The notes beneath the pieces are model-generated. The model did no database searches and was not told the origin of the DNA. It saw nothing but the letters and a program-made list of their open reading frames with translations. Below, in pieces: positions 44,314 to 53,204 of a stretch of DNA of 64,000 nucleotides; positions within the stretch are counted from its first letter, which is position 1; every line of letters starts with the position of its first letter. The position numbers were made by a program, and so were the translations under genes. The stretch is from an uncultured Acholeplasmataceae bacterium (lineage in GTDB: Bacteria > Bacillota_I > Bacilli_A > Acholeplasmatales > Acholeplasmataceae), in the NCBI GenBank assembly GCA_927441705.1, contig CAKMKH010000017.1, positions 1 to 64,000 of the forward strand, given 5' to 3'.

Positions 44314-45066
44314 CTATTGATATCTCCAAATAGGAAGAATTGGACTAGCAAATCTATATATCGTATTGTAATCTATGAGCAACACGTGAGTCTCTCCATA
44401 CAAATATTGTATGCCAACAAGCTCTAATTTTAGATTAAAGACAGGACTTCCATTTGCACTTTGTGTACTTGTAACTTCAATATATGACATTTCATCTTGA
44501 TAGAGATATGAACCTAATTTTTGGATATTTTGAATAGGATAGCTATTAGAAATCATAATTAATAGTTCACCTGTTATCGGCATATAACTTGGTAAATCGA
44601 TAGAAGCATAATCTTCAGTTGTATGTTGAAATCTCAATATACCTAATTTTAGAGTGGAGTCAGCAGCAAATATCTCTCCTGTGACTCTATTGCCATAAGC
44701 ATCTGTTACGTAATATTCTACAAATCTAGATTGTAAATTAATCATTTGAAATGTAGTCAAAATATAATGATAACTATCATCTGTATAAATAAGCGTCCCT
44801 GAACCAAATACTTGATCTGTAACTCTTCTGAAAATATCTAATACTTGTGTTTCAATCATAAAAACCGAAGTTGTAGTAATGTTTGTTACATCATTCATTA
44901 CATCTCTAAAATCTTCAAAATTTATTACATCATGCATCACATAATCGTTATACTGATCAGATAATTGACGATACTCAAAACTATCTTCTTCAATAATCAG
45001 CATATCACACCCTTGTAAGAAAATTAAAAACATCAACGCTAATAAAATACTATATATCTTTTTCAT
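44314..45066 (-). CDS. Trypsin-like lipoprotein that has lost its catalytic triad
   Basis: The lipobox FLQGC (Cys20) predicts an anchored lipoprotein. The sequence follows the layout of its upstream neighbour: FGSGTLIY, then HYILTTFQMI where His is replaced by Gln, ADSTLKLGILRF where Asp is replaced by Lys, and SANGSPVFN where the Ser is replaced by Asn. All three catalytic positions appear lost. It may bind substrates or regulate the active paralogue. The start overlaps the upstream stop by ATGA, so the two are made together. Confidence 0.75.
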   Translation of the reverse strand: MKKIYSILLALMFLIFLQGCDMLIIEEDSFEYRQLSDQYNDYVMHDVINFEDFRDVMNDVTNITTTSVFMIETQVLDIFRRVTDQVFGSGTLIYTDDSYHYILTTFQMINLQSRFVEYYVTDAYGNRVTGEIFAADSTLKLGILRFQHTTEDYASIDLPSYMPITGELLIMISNSYPIQNIQKLGSYLYQDEMSYIEVTSTQSANGSPVFNLKLELVGIQYLYGETHVLLIDYNTIYRFASPILPIWRYQ

Positions 45067-45866
45067 GATGCCACCTCATTCTTGTAAGGTATGCCATATA
45101 AATCTAAGAATTCAAATATATATGTTTCGGGAACAGAAAATGCATATTCCGATGTACTTGACTCATTAATGAAATTACCTGCATAAACAATTCCAACTAT
45201 TTCAAAATTTTCATTTAAAACAACACTGCCGCTACTACCAGCCTCAACTGGGGCATCTATAATTAGCACGGGAAATTCTATATGATTTGTATATGAAATA
45301 GATGAAACATTAATTTCATCATAATCGACAAACTCACCTAATGTAATTCCATTAATTTGGCCATCAGGATATCCCATAACAATGACTTTATCTTTAAAAG
45401 TTAACCCTTGATCAGAAAATGGCAAAACTTCAAGATTAGCTCCTATTTTCGAAAATGAAACAACAGCTAAATCGTAATTTTCATCAGCAGCAATCACTGT
45501 GCCAGTTCTATTTTTCCCAAGATAATCTGTGACAGTAATTTTTTGGCTTATACCTTCCGCTTGATAAACTACATGGTTATTCGTCAATAAATAAAATAGT
45601 GTTTCATCTTCATAAAAAATAAAACCAGATCCAATTGAAACAGATGATGGTGCTGAAAGTGTAGTTTTAGTGACTTTAACAATCGATTTAATTGTTATAG
45701 TCGATAAAGTCTCATACATATCAATGTAGTTTTTATAAACATCTTGTCTTGCTGCGACATCATTTTGATATTCTAAAAGAAGATCATCATAAGTTAGCTC
45801 TCTAATACATGATGATAAGCTTATTGTTAATGCTATTAAAATAAAAATAACCCATAATTTCTTCAT
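45063..45866 (-). CDS. Trypsin-like serine protease lipoprotein
   Basis: The lipobox LSSC (Cys20) predicts an anchored surface lipoprotein. The catalytic triad is complete: His98 in TNNHVV, Asp132 in YDLAVV and Ser212 in AGSSGSVV, the DegP/HtrA-like fold without a PDZ domain. The start at 45866 is six bases after AAGGTG. It presumably cleaves proteins on the outer face of the membrane, which is fully exposed in a wall-less cell. Confidence 0.85.
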   Translation of the reverse strand: MKKLWVIFILIALTISLSSCIRELTYDDLLLEYQNDVAARQDVYKNYIDMYETLSTITIKSIVKVTKTTLSAPSSVSIGSGFIFYEDETLFYLLTNNHVVYQAEGISQKITVTDYLGKNRTGTVIAADENYDLAVVSFSKIGANLEVLPFSDQGLTFKDKVIVMGYPDGQINGITLGEFVDYDEINVSSISYTNHIEFPVLIIDAPVEAGSSGSVVLNENFEIVGIVYAGNFINESSTSEYAFSVPETYIFEFLDLYGIPYKNEVAS

Positions 45867-45904
45867 TTTCATCACCTTATAACTATTTTACGCTAAATAG
45901 GCCA

Positions 45905-45938
45905 TAAAAAAAAGATATTTGTTAAAAACAAATATCTT
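45905..45938 (-). terminator. Terminator after sufB
   Basis: The stem AGATATTTGTT/AACAAATATCT is followed by seven T on the minus strand. Confidence 0.85.
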
Positions 45939-45950
45939 CTTTATATTTTA

Positions 45951-47363
45951 TTATCCGATTGAGCCTTCCATTTCAAGCTTAATTAATTGATTTAACTCAA
46001 TTGCATATTCCATTGGAAGTTCTTTTGCGAATGGTTCAATAAAGCCCATTACAATCATCTCAGTTGCTTCTTCTTCAGATAAGCCTCGGCTCATCAAGTA
46101 GAATAACTGCTCTTCACTAATTTTTGAAACGGTTGCTTCATGTTCTAGGAAAACATTACTGTTTCTTACAACATTTGTTGGAATTGTATCACTAAATGAC
46201 TCATCATCTAAAATAATCGTGTCACATTCAACATGTGCTTTTGCACCAAATGCTTTTTTACCGAAATCAACTTTTCCGCGGTAATTGACTGATCCACCAC
46301 CACGACTAATTGATTTAGAGATAATTGTAGATGTTGTATTAGGTGCAACATGTATCATTTTAGCACCAGCATCTTGAATTTGTCCTTTACCAGCAAAAGC
46401 AATTGAAATCGTTGTTCCTTTTGCTCTTTCACCAAGTAAAACACAAGATGGATATTTCATGTTTACGCTTGATCCGATGTTGCCATCAATCCATTCCATA
46501 TGTCCATTTTCATAAACAAATGAGCGTTTAGTAACTAAATTGATAACATTGTTACTCCAATTTTGGATAGTAGTATAACGACAAGTCGCATCTTTATGAA
46601 CTACAATCTCAACGATTGCAGCATGTAATGAATCTTTTGTGTAAGTTGGAGCTGTACATCCTTCAACATAATTTACATATGCACCTTCATCGACAATAAT
46701 TAACGTTCTTTCAAATTGTCCCATTTGTTCAGAGTTAATTCTAAAATAAGATTGTAGTGGTTTAGGTACTTTAACACCTTTAGGCACATAAATAAATGAT
46801 CCACCACTCCAAACAGCACTATTTAATGCTGCATATTTATTATCACTATAAGGGATAATTGTTCCAAAATATTGTTTTACAAGCTCAGGGTATTCACGAA
46901 GTGCAGTATCAGTATCAACATATATAACACCTAAATCTTCTAACTCTTTCATTGTGTTATGATATACAACTTCACTTTCAAACTGTGTAGAAACACCTGC
47001 TAAATAATTTCTTTCAGCTTCTGGAATTCCTAATTTCTCAAAAGTATCCTTTATCTCTTTAGGTACCTCATCCCAGCTTGTTTCTGCTCTATCGCTAGCT
47101 CGTAAGAAATATGTAATTTCATCAAATTTTATAAATGATAGGTCAGGTCCCCATTTTGGGTTTTCTAACTCTAAAAATTTCTTATAACTTTTTAGACGAA
47201 AATCTAACATCCATTGTGGTTCATTCTTATATTTTGAAATTGCACGTACAATCTCTTCATTAAGTCCTTTACCGGTATTAATTACTGGTGTGTTTTCTGT
47301 TCTAAATCCGAATTTATAATCACCAACAATGGCATCTATCTTCTTTTTGTTGTCGTCCATCAT
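45951..47363 (-). CDS. sufB: Fe-S cluster assembly protein SufB
   Basis: SufB scaffolds clusters with SufC and SufD. The 470-residue protein has [51 protein letters not shown] and [20 protein letters not shown]. It is the last gene of the sufCDSUB operon and overlaps sufU by four bases. Confidence 0.96.
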   Translation of the reverse strand: MMDDNKKKIDAIVGDYKFGFRTENTPVINTGKGLNEEIVRAISKYKNEPQWMLDFRLKSYKKFLELENPKWGPDLSFIKFDEITYFLRASDRAETSWDEVPKEIKDTFEKLGIPEAERNYLAGVSTQFESEVVYHNTMKELEDLGVIYVDTDTALREYPELVKQYFGTIIPYSDNKYAALNSAVWSGGSFIYVPKGVKVPKPLQSYFRINSEQMGQFERTLIIVDEGAYVNYVEGCTAPTYTKDSLHAAIVEIVVHKDATCRYTTIQNWSNNVINLVTKRSFVYENGHMEWIDGNIGSSVNMKYPSCVLLGERAKGTTISIAFAGKGQIQDAGAKMIHVAPNTTSTIISKSISRGGGSVNYRGKVDFGKKAFGAKAHVECDTIILDDESFSDTIPTNVVRNSNVFLEHEATVSKISEEQLFYLMSRGLSEEEATEMIVMGFIEPFAKELPMEYAIELNQLIKLEMEGSIG

Positions 47364-47803
47364 TTGCTTTTATCCTCCTTTATTTTTTTTAATCCCATCT
47401 CCGCAGCTTTCCATGCCAATGTTGCACACTTAATTCTTGCTGGAAATTGTGAGACACCTTGATATACAATAGCATCTCCTTTTAGAATATCTGGATTAAA
47501 CGGATATCCTTTTATAAGTTCATAAAACTCATGAATAATTTGATCTGCTTTTTCTACTTCTTGATCTTTTAAAGTTTGGCTCATCACGCTTGCACTTGAA
47601 CAACATATAGAGCATCCAGTTCCTTGATGTTTGATATCAGTAATTTTATTGCCTTCTACTTTGAGTTGTACTGTCATCTCATCACCACAACTTGGATTAT
47701 TTAAATGAATAGTGACATAGTTCGGATCAGCAACAAATCCTTTATTTTTAGGGTTTTTATAATGATCCATAATAACTTGTCTATATAATTGTTCGATATT
47801 CAT
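47360..47803 (-). CDS. sufU: Sulfur relay protein SufU
   Basis: SufU receives sulfur from SufS. Conserved cysteines are in [24 protein letters not shown] and [12 protein letters not shown]. The 147-residue length and place between sufS and sufB are standard for Firmicutes. Confidence 0.95.
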   Translation of the reverse strand: MNIEQLYRQVIMDHYKNPKNKGFVADPNYVTIHLNNPSCGDEMTVQLKVEGNKITDIKHQGTGCSICCSSASVMSQTLKDQEVEKADQIIHEFYELIKGYPFNPDILKGDAIVYQGVSQFPARIKCATLAWKAAEMGLKKIKEDKSK

Positions 47804-47814
47804 GATTGCCTCCT

Positions 47815-49020
47815 TTAAAATGATAAAAAGAAATCTTTTGCTGCTTTAATACTAGATATCAATACATCACAATCTTGTATATCATTATAAATATGAAATG
47901 ATACTCTAAGTGTTGAATTAACACCTAGAAAACGTGATACGAGTTGTGCACAATGATGTCCCGCTCTTACACTAACTTGATATTGATCAAGCATTGTAGC
48001 AATATCATGCGGATGAACATCATCGATATTAAATGTTATCGTTGATATATCAGCATTTTTGTTATATATGGTTATACCTTCAATTTTTTCTAATTGTTCA
48101 ATGGTATATTTTCTTAAATTCATCGTATGCTCATGGATATTGTCATATCCAATTTTTTTGATGTAATCAATAGCTGCAGAAAGTCCAAGTGCGCCACTGA
48201 TAACAGGAGTCCCAGCTTCAAACTTTAAAGGTGCTTCTTTGTATGTCGCATGATCTTTAAATACTTGATCTGCCATTTCTCCACCAAATTCAACAGGTTC
48301 TAACATATTTAGTAATTGACTCTTTCCAAATAAGACTCCGACACCAGATGGACCAAACATTTTATGTCCTGAAAAAGCTAAAAAGTCAACATCAAGCTTT
48401 TTAACATCCACTTGCATATGTGGTACAGCTTGAGCAGCGTCTAAAATGACAATAGCGCCGTTTTTATGGGCAAGCTCTATGATTTCCTCTATTGGTGTTA
48501 AATACCCCATAACGTTCGAAACATACGTGATAGCAACCACTTTAGTATTTTTAGTTAAAACTTTTTTAAAGTTATCAACCGTAATTCTACCTTCATCGGT
48601 TAATGGGATATAAACAAGGTTAGCTTTAGTCTTTTTAGCAGTTGCCATCCATGGAAGGATTGAAGAATGATGTTCAAGTTCTGTTGTAATTATTTCATCG
48701 TTCTCTTCTAAAACTTCACGATATGCATATGCAATCATATTAAGTGATGAGGTAGTACCTCTTGTAAATATAATTTCATCATTATTTGCATTAATAAACT
48801 TAGCTGCATTTACTCTAGCTGCCTCGTAGAGTCTGGTTGCTTCATAAGCTAAATCATATGCGCCACGATGCACATTGACACCAAGCGACTGATAATAATG
48901 GTCTAAGACATCAATCACTGGTTTTACCTTGAGTGATGATGCCGCAGAATCTAGATATGTTAATTTTGGTTGATTTTCGTAAATTGGAAAATCCTGTCTT
49001 ATTTGTTTTACATCAATCAT
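47815..49020 (-). CDS. sufS: Cysteine desulfurase SufS
   Basis: The PLP lysine lies in FLAFSGHKMFGPSGVG, the catalytic Cys in RAGHHCAQ, and TTELEHHSSILPW is present. It feeds sulfur to SufU and possibly to ThiI. Length 401. Confidence 0.96.
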   Translation of the reverse strand: MIDVKQIRQDFPIYENQPKLTYLDSAASSLKVKPVIDVLDHYYQSLGVNVHRGAYDLAYEATRLYEAARVNAAKFINANNDEIIFTRGTTSSLNMIAYAYREVLEENDEIITTELEHHSSILPWMATAKKTKANLVYIPLTDEGRITVDNFKKVLTKNTKVVAITYVSNVMGYLTPIEEIIELAHKNGAIVILDAAQAVPHMQVDVKKLDVDFLAFSGHKMFGPSGVGVLFGKSQLLNMLEPVEFGGEMADQVFKDHATYKEAPLKFEAGTPVISGALGLSAAIDYIKKIGYDNIHEHTMNLRKYTIEQLEKIEGITIYNKNADISTITFNIDDVHPHDIATMLDQYQVSVRAGHHCAQLVSRFLGVNSTLRVSFHIYNDIQDCDVLISSIKAAKDFFLSF

Positions 49021-49892
49021 ATTCTTGAGTTTACGAGACTCACAAATCTTTCTCTTAATGGTTCATCATCGATTTCATCAATGATTGGTTTTAAGAAACC
49101 ATTAATAATCAGTTTTTCAGCTTGTTCTCTTGTTAATCCTCTACTTTGTATGTAATAGAGTTGTTCTTCTTCGATTTTACCGATGGTTGCACCGTGACCG
49201 GCTTTCACATCGTATTCATCAATTAGTAAAATTGGATTAACTTCAACTACTGCCTTATCTGAAGTGATAATACCTTTTAAGGTTTGGAAAGCATTTGCGT
49301 TCTTCATACCTTTCTCAATTTTTTCAACACCATTTAATATAATTTTACCGTTCTCATTTGCGATACCGATATTTGTCATATTGCCATATGTGTTTGGAGC
49401 TTTATGCACAATTAATACATCAATATTTTGAATATGATGATCGGATGATAGTGCAATTGCTCTCATATTAACTTCAGCGCCTTCGCCAATAAGATCAACA
49501 TGCATTTTTGCATCTAAAACATTACTTACAAAACCACCAATTAGGTTTAATGATGCATATCTCTCTGCTGTGAAATAATGTTCTAACAATGCTTTTTTAC
49601 TGCCTAGTTCACTAACTAGTAAATACTTTACTTTACTGTTTTCTTTTGCAATCAAGTTAAGTTTATAAGTGTTTTCTAATAAATCTTGACTAGCAATTTC
49701 TAAAATTATTTTAATACTTGTATTTTCTGAAACAACAATAGTCAAAGCTTCGTTGTTATTATCTTCTAATGTTATTTTAATCGTATCTTGATATTGGTTA
49801 TTTTTAGGGATAGTAAGTACTTGATCTTTAAATGTGAAATCATTTGGAATACTAGATGTTATCTCATGATTCTTAATAACGATTGATTCCAT
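49017..49892 (-). CDS. sufD: Fe-S cluster assembly protein SufD
   Basis: This paralogue of SufB with the C-terminal core AGHGATIGKIEEEQLYYIQSRGLTREQAEKLIINGFLKP forms the SufBC2D complex. It is shorter (291 residues) than in many bacteria because the N-terminal region is reduced. It overlaps sufC by one base and sufS by four. Confidence 0.92.
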   Translation of the reverse strand: MESIVIKNHEITSSIPNDFTFKDQVLTIPKNNQYQDTIKITLEDNNNEALTIVVSENTSIKIILEIASQDLLENTYKLNLIAKENSKVKYLLVSELGSKKALLEHYFTAERYASLNLIGGFVSNVLDAKMHVDLIGEGAEVNMRAIALSSDHHIQNIDVLIVHKAPNTYGNMTNIGIANENGKIILNGVEKIEKGMKNANAFQTLKGIITSDKAVVEVNPILLIDEYDVKAGHGATIGKIEEEQLYYIQSRGLTREQAEKLIINGFLKPIIDEIDDEPLRERFVSLVNSRI

Positions 49893-50659
49893 TATGATTC
49901 CTCTACTTCAAAATCAATACCCAATTCATCTTTAATCCATTCATAACCATTTTTATCAATCTTTTCAATTAATTCTTGTCCACCACTTAACACGATTTTC
50001 CCATCAATCATGATATGAACATTTGTTGGATGAATGTGATCTAAGATTCTTTGGTAATGTGTAATTAGGATACATCCAAATTCATCATTAACCATATCAT
50101 TTACATTTTCGCCAACTATCTTTAAAGCATCCACGTCTAAACCTGAATCAATTTCATCTAGAATTGCAAATTTAGGTTTCAATACTTTTAACTGAAGAAT
50201 TTCATTTCTTTTTCTTTCGCCACCACTAAAACCTTCGTTTAAATAACGATGTGCTAGATCAGGACGCATCTTTAATTCTTCGACCATTTTTTCATATTTT
50301 ATCGCAAAATCAAATAAGCCCACTTCTTTACCTGAAGTCGCTTTTAATGCTTGACGCATAAAATCACTATTTGTAACACCTGGAACTTCTGCAGGATATT
50401 GCATCGCTAAGAATAATCCAGCGCGTGCTCTTTCATCAACTTCCATGTCTAAGATGTTTTCTCCGTCTAAAAATGCTTCACCATCTGTGATTTCATATTT
50501 TGGATGTCCCATAAGTGCACTAGCTAAAGTAGATTTACCTGTACCATTAGGTCCCATAATTGCATGAACTTCACCTGAATTAACGGTTAGATTTACACCT
50601 TTTAATATTTCTTTACCTTCAATTTCAACATGAAGATTTTTTATTTCTAATTTTGCCAT
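49892..50659 (-). CDS. sufC: Fe-S assembly ATPase SufC
   Basis: The ABC ATPase has Walker A GPNGTGKSTL, FSGGERKRNEI and FAILDEIDSGLDVDAL. The ATG at 50659 follows AAGGAGG. It starts the suf operon; a candidate operator and cre-like site lie 60-100 bases upstream. Confidence 0.95.
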   Translation of the reverse strand: MAKLEIKNLHVEIEGKEILKGVNLTVNSGEVHAIMGPNGTGKSTLASALMGHPKYEITDGEAFLDGENILDMEVDERARAGLFLAMQYPAEVPGVTNSDFMRQALKATSGKEVGLFDFAIKYEKMVEELKMRPDLAHRYLNEGFSGGERKRNEILQLKVLKPKFAILDEIDSGLDVDALKIVGENVNDMVNDEFGCILITHYQRILDHIHPTNVHIMIDGKIVLSGGQELIEKIDKNGYEWIKDELGIDFEVEES

Positions 50660-50713
50660 AATGACCTCCTTATTTACCATTACCATTATAAACTATTTAG
50701 ATAAATATATCTA

Positions 50714-50758
50714 ATTATATGCTAATTGATACCTATTAAAATAGGTAAACGTTTTCAA
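50714..50758 (-). promoter_or_regulatory. suf promoter with dyad and cre-like site
   Basis: On the minus strand TATAAT (50719-50714) is preceded at 16 bases by TTTTAA (50741-50736). A perfect dyad TACCTATT/AATAGGTA (50730-50747) covers the -35 element and could be an operator. The adjoining GGTAAACGTTTTCA resembles a cre. A regulator such as an iron or redox sensor is possible but not shown. Confidence 0.5.
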
Positions 50759-50814
50759 TGAAAATTTTATGTAAATTTACATTTACTTACAATTTTTTAT
50801 GTTATTATGAGTGT

Positions 50815-50982
50815 GTAGTTGTTGATCCTTTTAAATATCAGCTTACTGCAATTAATGTATTTTTCTCCCAAAATACAGCGTTAACCTAACGCTTGGTAAT
50901 ATTTGGACTGCCATCCACGGATATTATCATAAAAGGTTACTCCCTTAAAAAATGGACTTCCCTTTAGGAGTCCTTTTTTTTA
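50815..50982 (+). ncRNA. Structured small RNA, possibly 6S RNA
   Basis: The roughly 390-base gap between sufC and the next gene holds about 165 transcribed bases with a terminator (GGACT(T)CC/GGAGTCC and eight T). Internal stems include TGTATTTT/AAAATACA and GCGTTA/TAACGC, and a closing pair GATCCTTTT/AAAAGGTT spans the whole. No open reading frame fits. A long, bulged hairpin of this size resembles 6S RNA, but the family is not proven. A TTATTAT -10-like element lies just upstream. Confidence 0.5.
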
Positions 50983-51082
50983 CTTTATTCAAAGAGCTCA
51001 TGGACATTTTATCATCTTCATGATATCATAAAATATGCATATAACAAAATAATATAATAATCTAAAAGTAGGTGTAAAATTT

Positions 51083-52021
51083 ATGCTAGACAAAAAAAGT
51101 AATAAGCTATCGTTATTAACGATATTAGTTGGAACAATTTTACTATTTGATGTTGGTACAATCATATCAAATATATATATTGCCCCAATTTTAGAAGGTT
51201 ATGGTTTACCCGATATTTTCATATATTTGAAAACAATTATCTTCTTATTCATCTTCATTATTTTGCTATTGTGGCAAAATAACCATACGTTTAATTTTAC
51301 GAAGTCAAGTTTAAGAATTATGGTTTATCTGGGATTCTTTACAATTGTTGCATACTTCTTCAGTTTATTCATGTATAAGTATATTTTAATTTATGATACA
51401 GCTGAAATTATAAGAAACAACATTCTTTATGGAAACCCTAATCTGGTATTTGATTTTTCTGCAATGAACTACAAAACTTTGTCTTATATCTCTACCATTT
51501 TTGGAGGATTTAATTCAGAGGCTATCCTATTTGTTGAAGCTCTTGCTTTTCAAGCACTTTTATTTAAGACAAAAGATTTAGAAATCCTAGAAGAAAAGAA
51601 ACATCAATATGATATTTTCCTTTTTGATCCTTTAGTTCCAATTCTATTTATTATTGCCAGTCTTGTTGCATTCTTATCTATAAATATATTTACTTTTAGA
51701 TATGATGACTTAGGCTCAATCGAAATGGGTATCTCAATTTTTGGATTTATTGTTGCACTATCTGGTATTTCTCCAGCGTTAAACTTATATAAATCTAGAA
51801 GTGATGCTGTATCAAAATCATTTTTCAAAGGTACATACAAACTCTTACTTATTCTAACTGTTGTTTCAGTTCTTACATTTATCTCTTTAGTTGTAATAAA
51901 TATTTTATTTATTGACCTAGGTAGAGGTAGCTACAGAATTATCACATCATTTATCGGTTTGATTGTAAGTATTGTTTTAGGTGTTAAAATATACTTAAAA
52001 ATGAGTTTAGATAATAAATAA
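51083..52021 (+). CDS. Multi-pass membrane protein of unknown function
   Basis: I do not recognise this 312-residue protein. About eight hydrophobic segments are seen, with a central hydrophilic loop (about residues 105-145). It is the only plus-strand coding gene after 38.7 kb, has its own terminator and follows AGGTG. Nothing in context indicates what it transports or senses. Confidence 0.7.
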   Translation: MLDKKSNKLSLLTILVGTILLFDVGTIISNIYIAPILEGYGLPDIFIYLKTIIFLFIFIILLLWQNNHTFNFTKSSLRIMVYLGFFTIVAYFFSLFMYKYILIYDTAEIIRNNILYGNPNLVFDFSAMNYKTLSYISTIFGGFNSEAILFVEALAFQALLFKTKDLEILEEKKHQYDIFLFDPLVPILFIIASLVAFLSINIFTFRYDDLGSIEMGISIFGFIVALSGISPALNLYKSRSDAVSKSFFKGTYKLLLILTVVSVLTFISLVVINILFIDLGRGSYRIITSFIGLIVSIVLGVKIYLKMSLDNK

Positions 52022-52026
52022 CTAGT

Positions 52027-52060
52027 AAAGAGCTTTATCACTAGATAAGGCTCTTTTTAT
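52027..52060 (+). terminator. Terminator of the plus-strand membrane protein gene
   Basis: A 12-bp stem AAGAGCTTTATC/GATAAGGCTCTT (one mismatch) with loop ACTA is followed by a T-run. Confidence 0.85.
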
Positions 52061-52072
52061 ATCTAGATATTA

Positions 52073-52102
52073 CAAAAAAAGTGCTCTTCGCAGAGCACTT
52101 TT
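52073..52102 (-). terminator. Terminator of the opp-linked operon
   Basis: An 11-bp stem AAAAGTGCTCT/AGAGCACTTTT with a GCGA loop and T-run closes the minus-strand operon. Confidence 0.9.
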
Positions 52103-52107
52103 ATCAT

Positions 52108-52842
52108 TTATAAAACTTTTTTAATTTCTTCAAGATGATATTTATAGTAAAGGCTTGGACTATATGTATCCGAATACAACATGACTGCAATATTAGATGG
52201 TCTATAAAGTCCTACATTAATCGTTGAAATGATATAGTGTTTTGTTCTTACAAAAAGAATTTCTTTAATTTGATCTCTTGTTTTATCGTCTAATTCACTA
52301 ATTTCTTTAATTTGTGTAATGATAATGCGATTAACTTTTTTCTTTTCTCTAAATAGTTCATCTCTAAGTTTATTGATTTCATCATCAACTCGATCTAAAT
52401 AGAAATCAGCATTTTTATTTTTGATGTAAACCATAACAGTTAAAATGTTGTTTCTAAAGATCTGTTTGATATGATCTTTACTGATTTTATAGTAAATGAT
52501 GTATGTTTCTGTATCTTGATAGCGATCATAGTTATTTTTTCTAAATATGTCTTGTGCCTGATTAAGATTTGCTAAATGATTAATTGGTATGGGACTGCCT
52601 TCATTAGATCGTATTTTAACTAAATATGACATATGCGTAATTTGATCAAACTTATTTTTAAATAATCCCGTTATTAAAATCATCAATATAAACATAGCTA
52701 TCAAAATCGAATAAATGATATTGTAGTTTACACCTAAATAAACCATAACTAAAACGCTAGCAACTATGATAGCAACAATAACTAAAATATATAAAATTAG
52801 TAATCGTAAGAATTGTCTATTAATCTTTTTGATATCACTCAT
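52108..52842 (-). CDS. Opp-linked membrane protein of unknown function
   Basis: The 244-residue protein has two hydrophobic helices (about 11-36 and 42-60) and a soluble C-terminal domain (about 65-244) rich in Lys and Ile. I know no family for it. It overlaps the next gene upstream by four bases and is the last gene of the opp operon, so it may help peptide uptake or be a passenger. Confidence 0.65.
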   Translation of the reverse strand: MSDIKKINRQFLRLLILYILVIVAIIVASVLVMVYLGVNYNIIYSILIAMFILMILITGLFKNKFDQITHMSYLVKIRSNEGSPIPINHLANLNQAQDIFRKNNYDRYQDTETYIIYYKISKDHIKQIFRNNILTVMVYIKNKNADFYLDRVDDEINKLRDELFREKKKVNRIIITQIKEISELDDKTRDQIKEILFVRTKHYIISTINVGLYRPSNIAVMLYSDTYSPSLYYKYHLEEIKKVL

Positions 52843-53204
52843 GACATTGCTACCACCGTTAAAATAATACTTATGACTACGATTACTCCTGAAGCTATGA
52901 ATGCTTCGAGGAATATTGTTGTTTTTATCTGTACACTTCTTTCATCTTTATAGTCACTAAATTTTGGATAATTCTGTCTAAATGACGTGGAAACAAAAGA
53001 TCTGAAAGCATAGTTGAAACCATGAAAGAACTTATAAGCCTGTGTCATCGCTATAATCGTAGGCAAAAATGTAATCATACCTATGACAAATAGTGCATTT
53101 GCTGCATTTCCAACAACGTATGTAGACCCATAAATCCAAAGATATAACAGAAATGATACAACAAGCAACATTAAGAAAATTAGTATTAATCTAAAAATTT
53201 TCAT
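52839..53204 (-). CDS. Opp-linked small membrane protein of unknown function
   Basis: The 121-residue protein has three or four hydrophobic helices (about 5-25, 36-55, 97-119). Its start overlaps the oppF stop and its stop overlaps the next gene, so co-translation is likely. No known motif is seen. Confidence 0.65.
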   Translation of the reverse strand: MKIFRLILIFLMLLVVSFLLYLWIYGSTYVVGNAANALFVIGMITFLPTIIAMTQAYKFFHGFNYAFRSFVSTSFRQNYPKFSDYKDERSVQIKTTIFLEAFIASGVIVVISIILTVVAMS

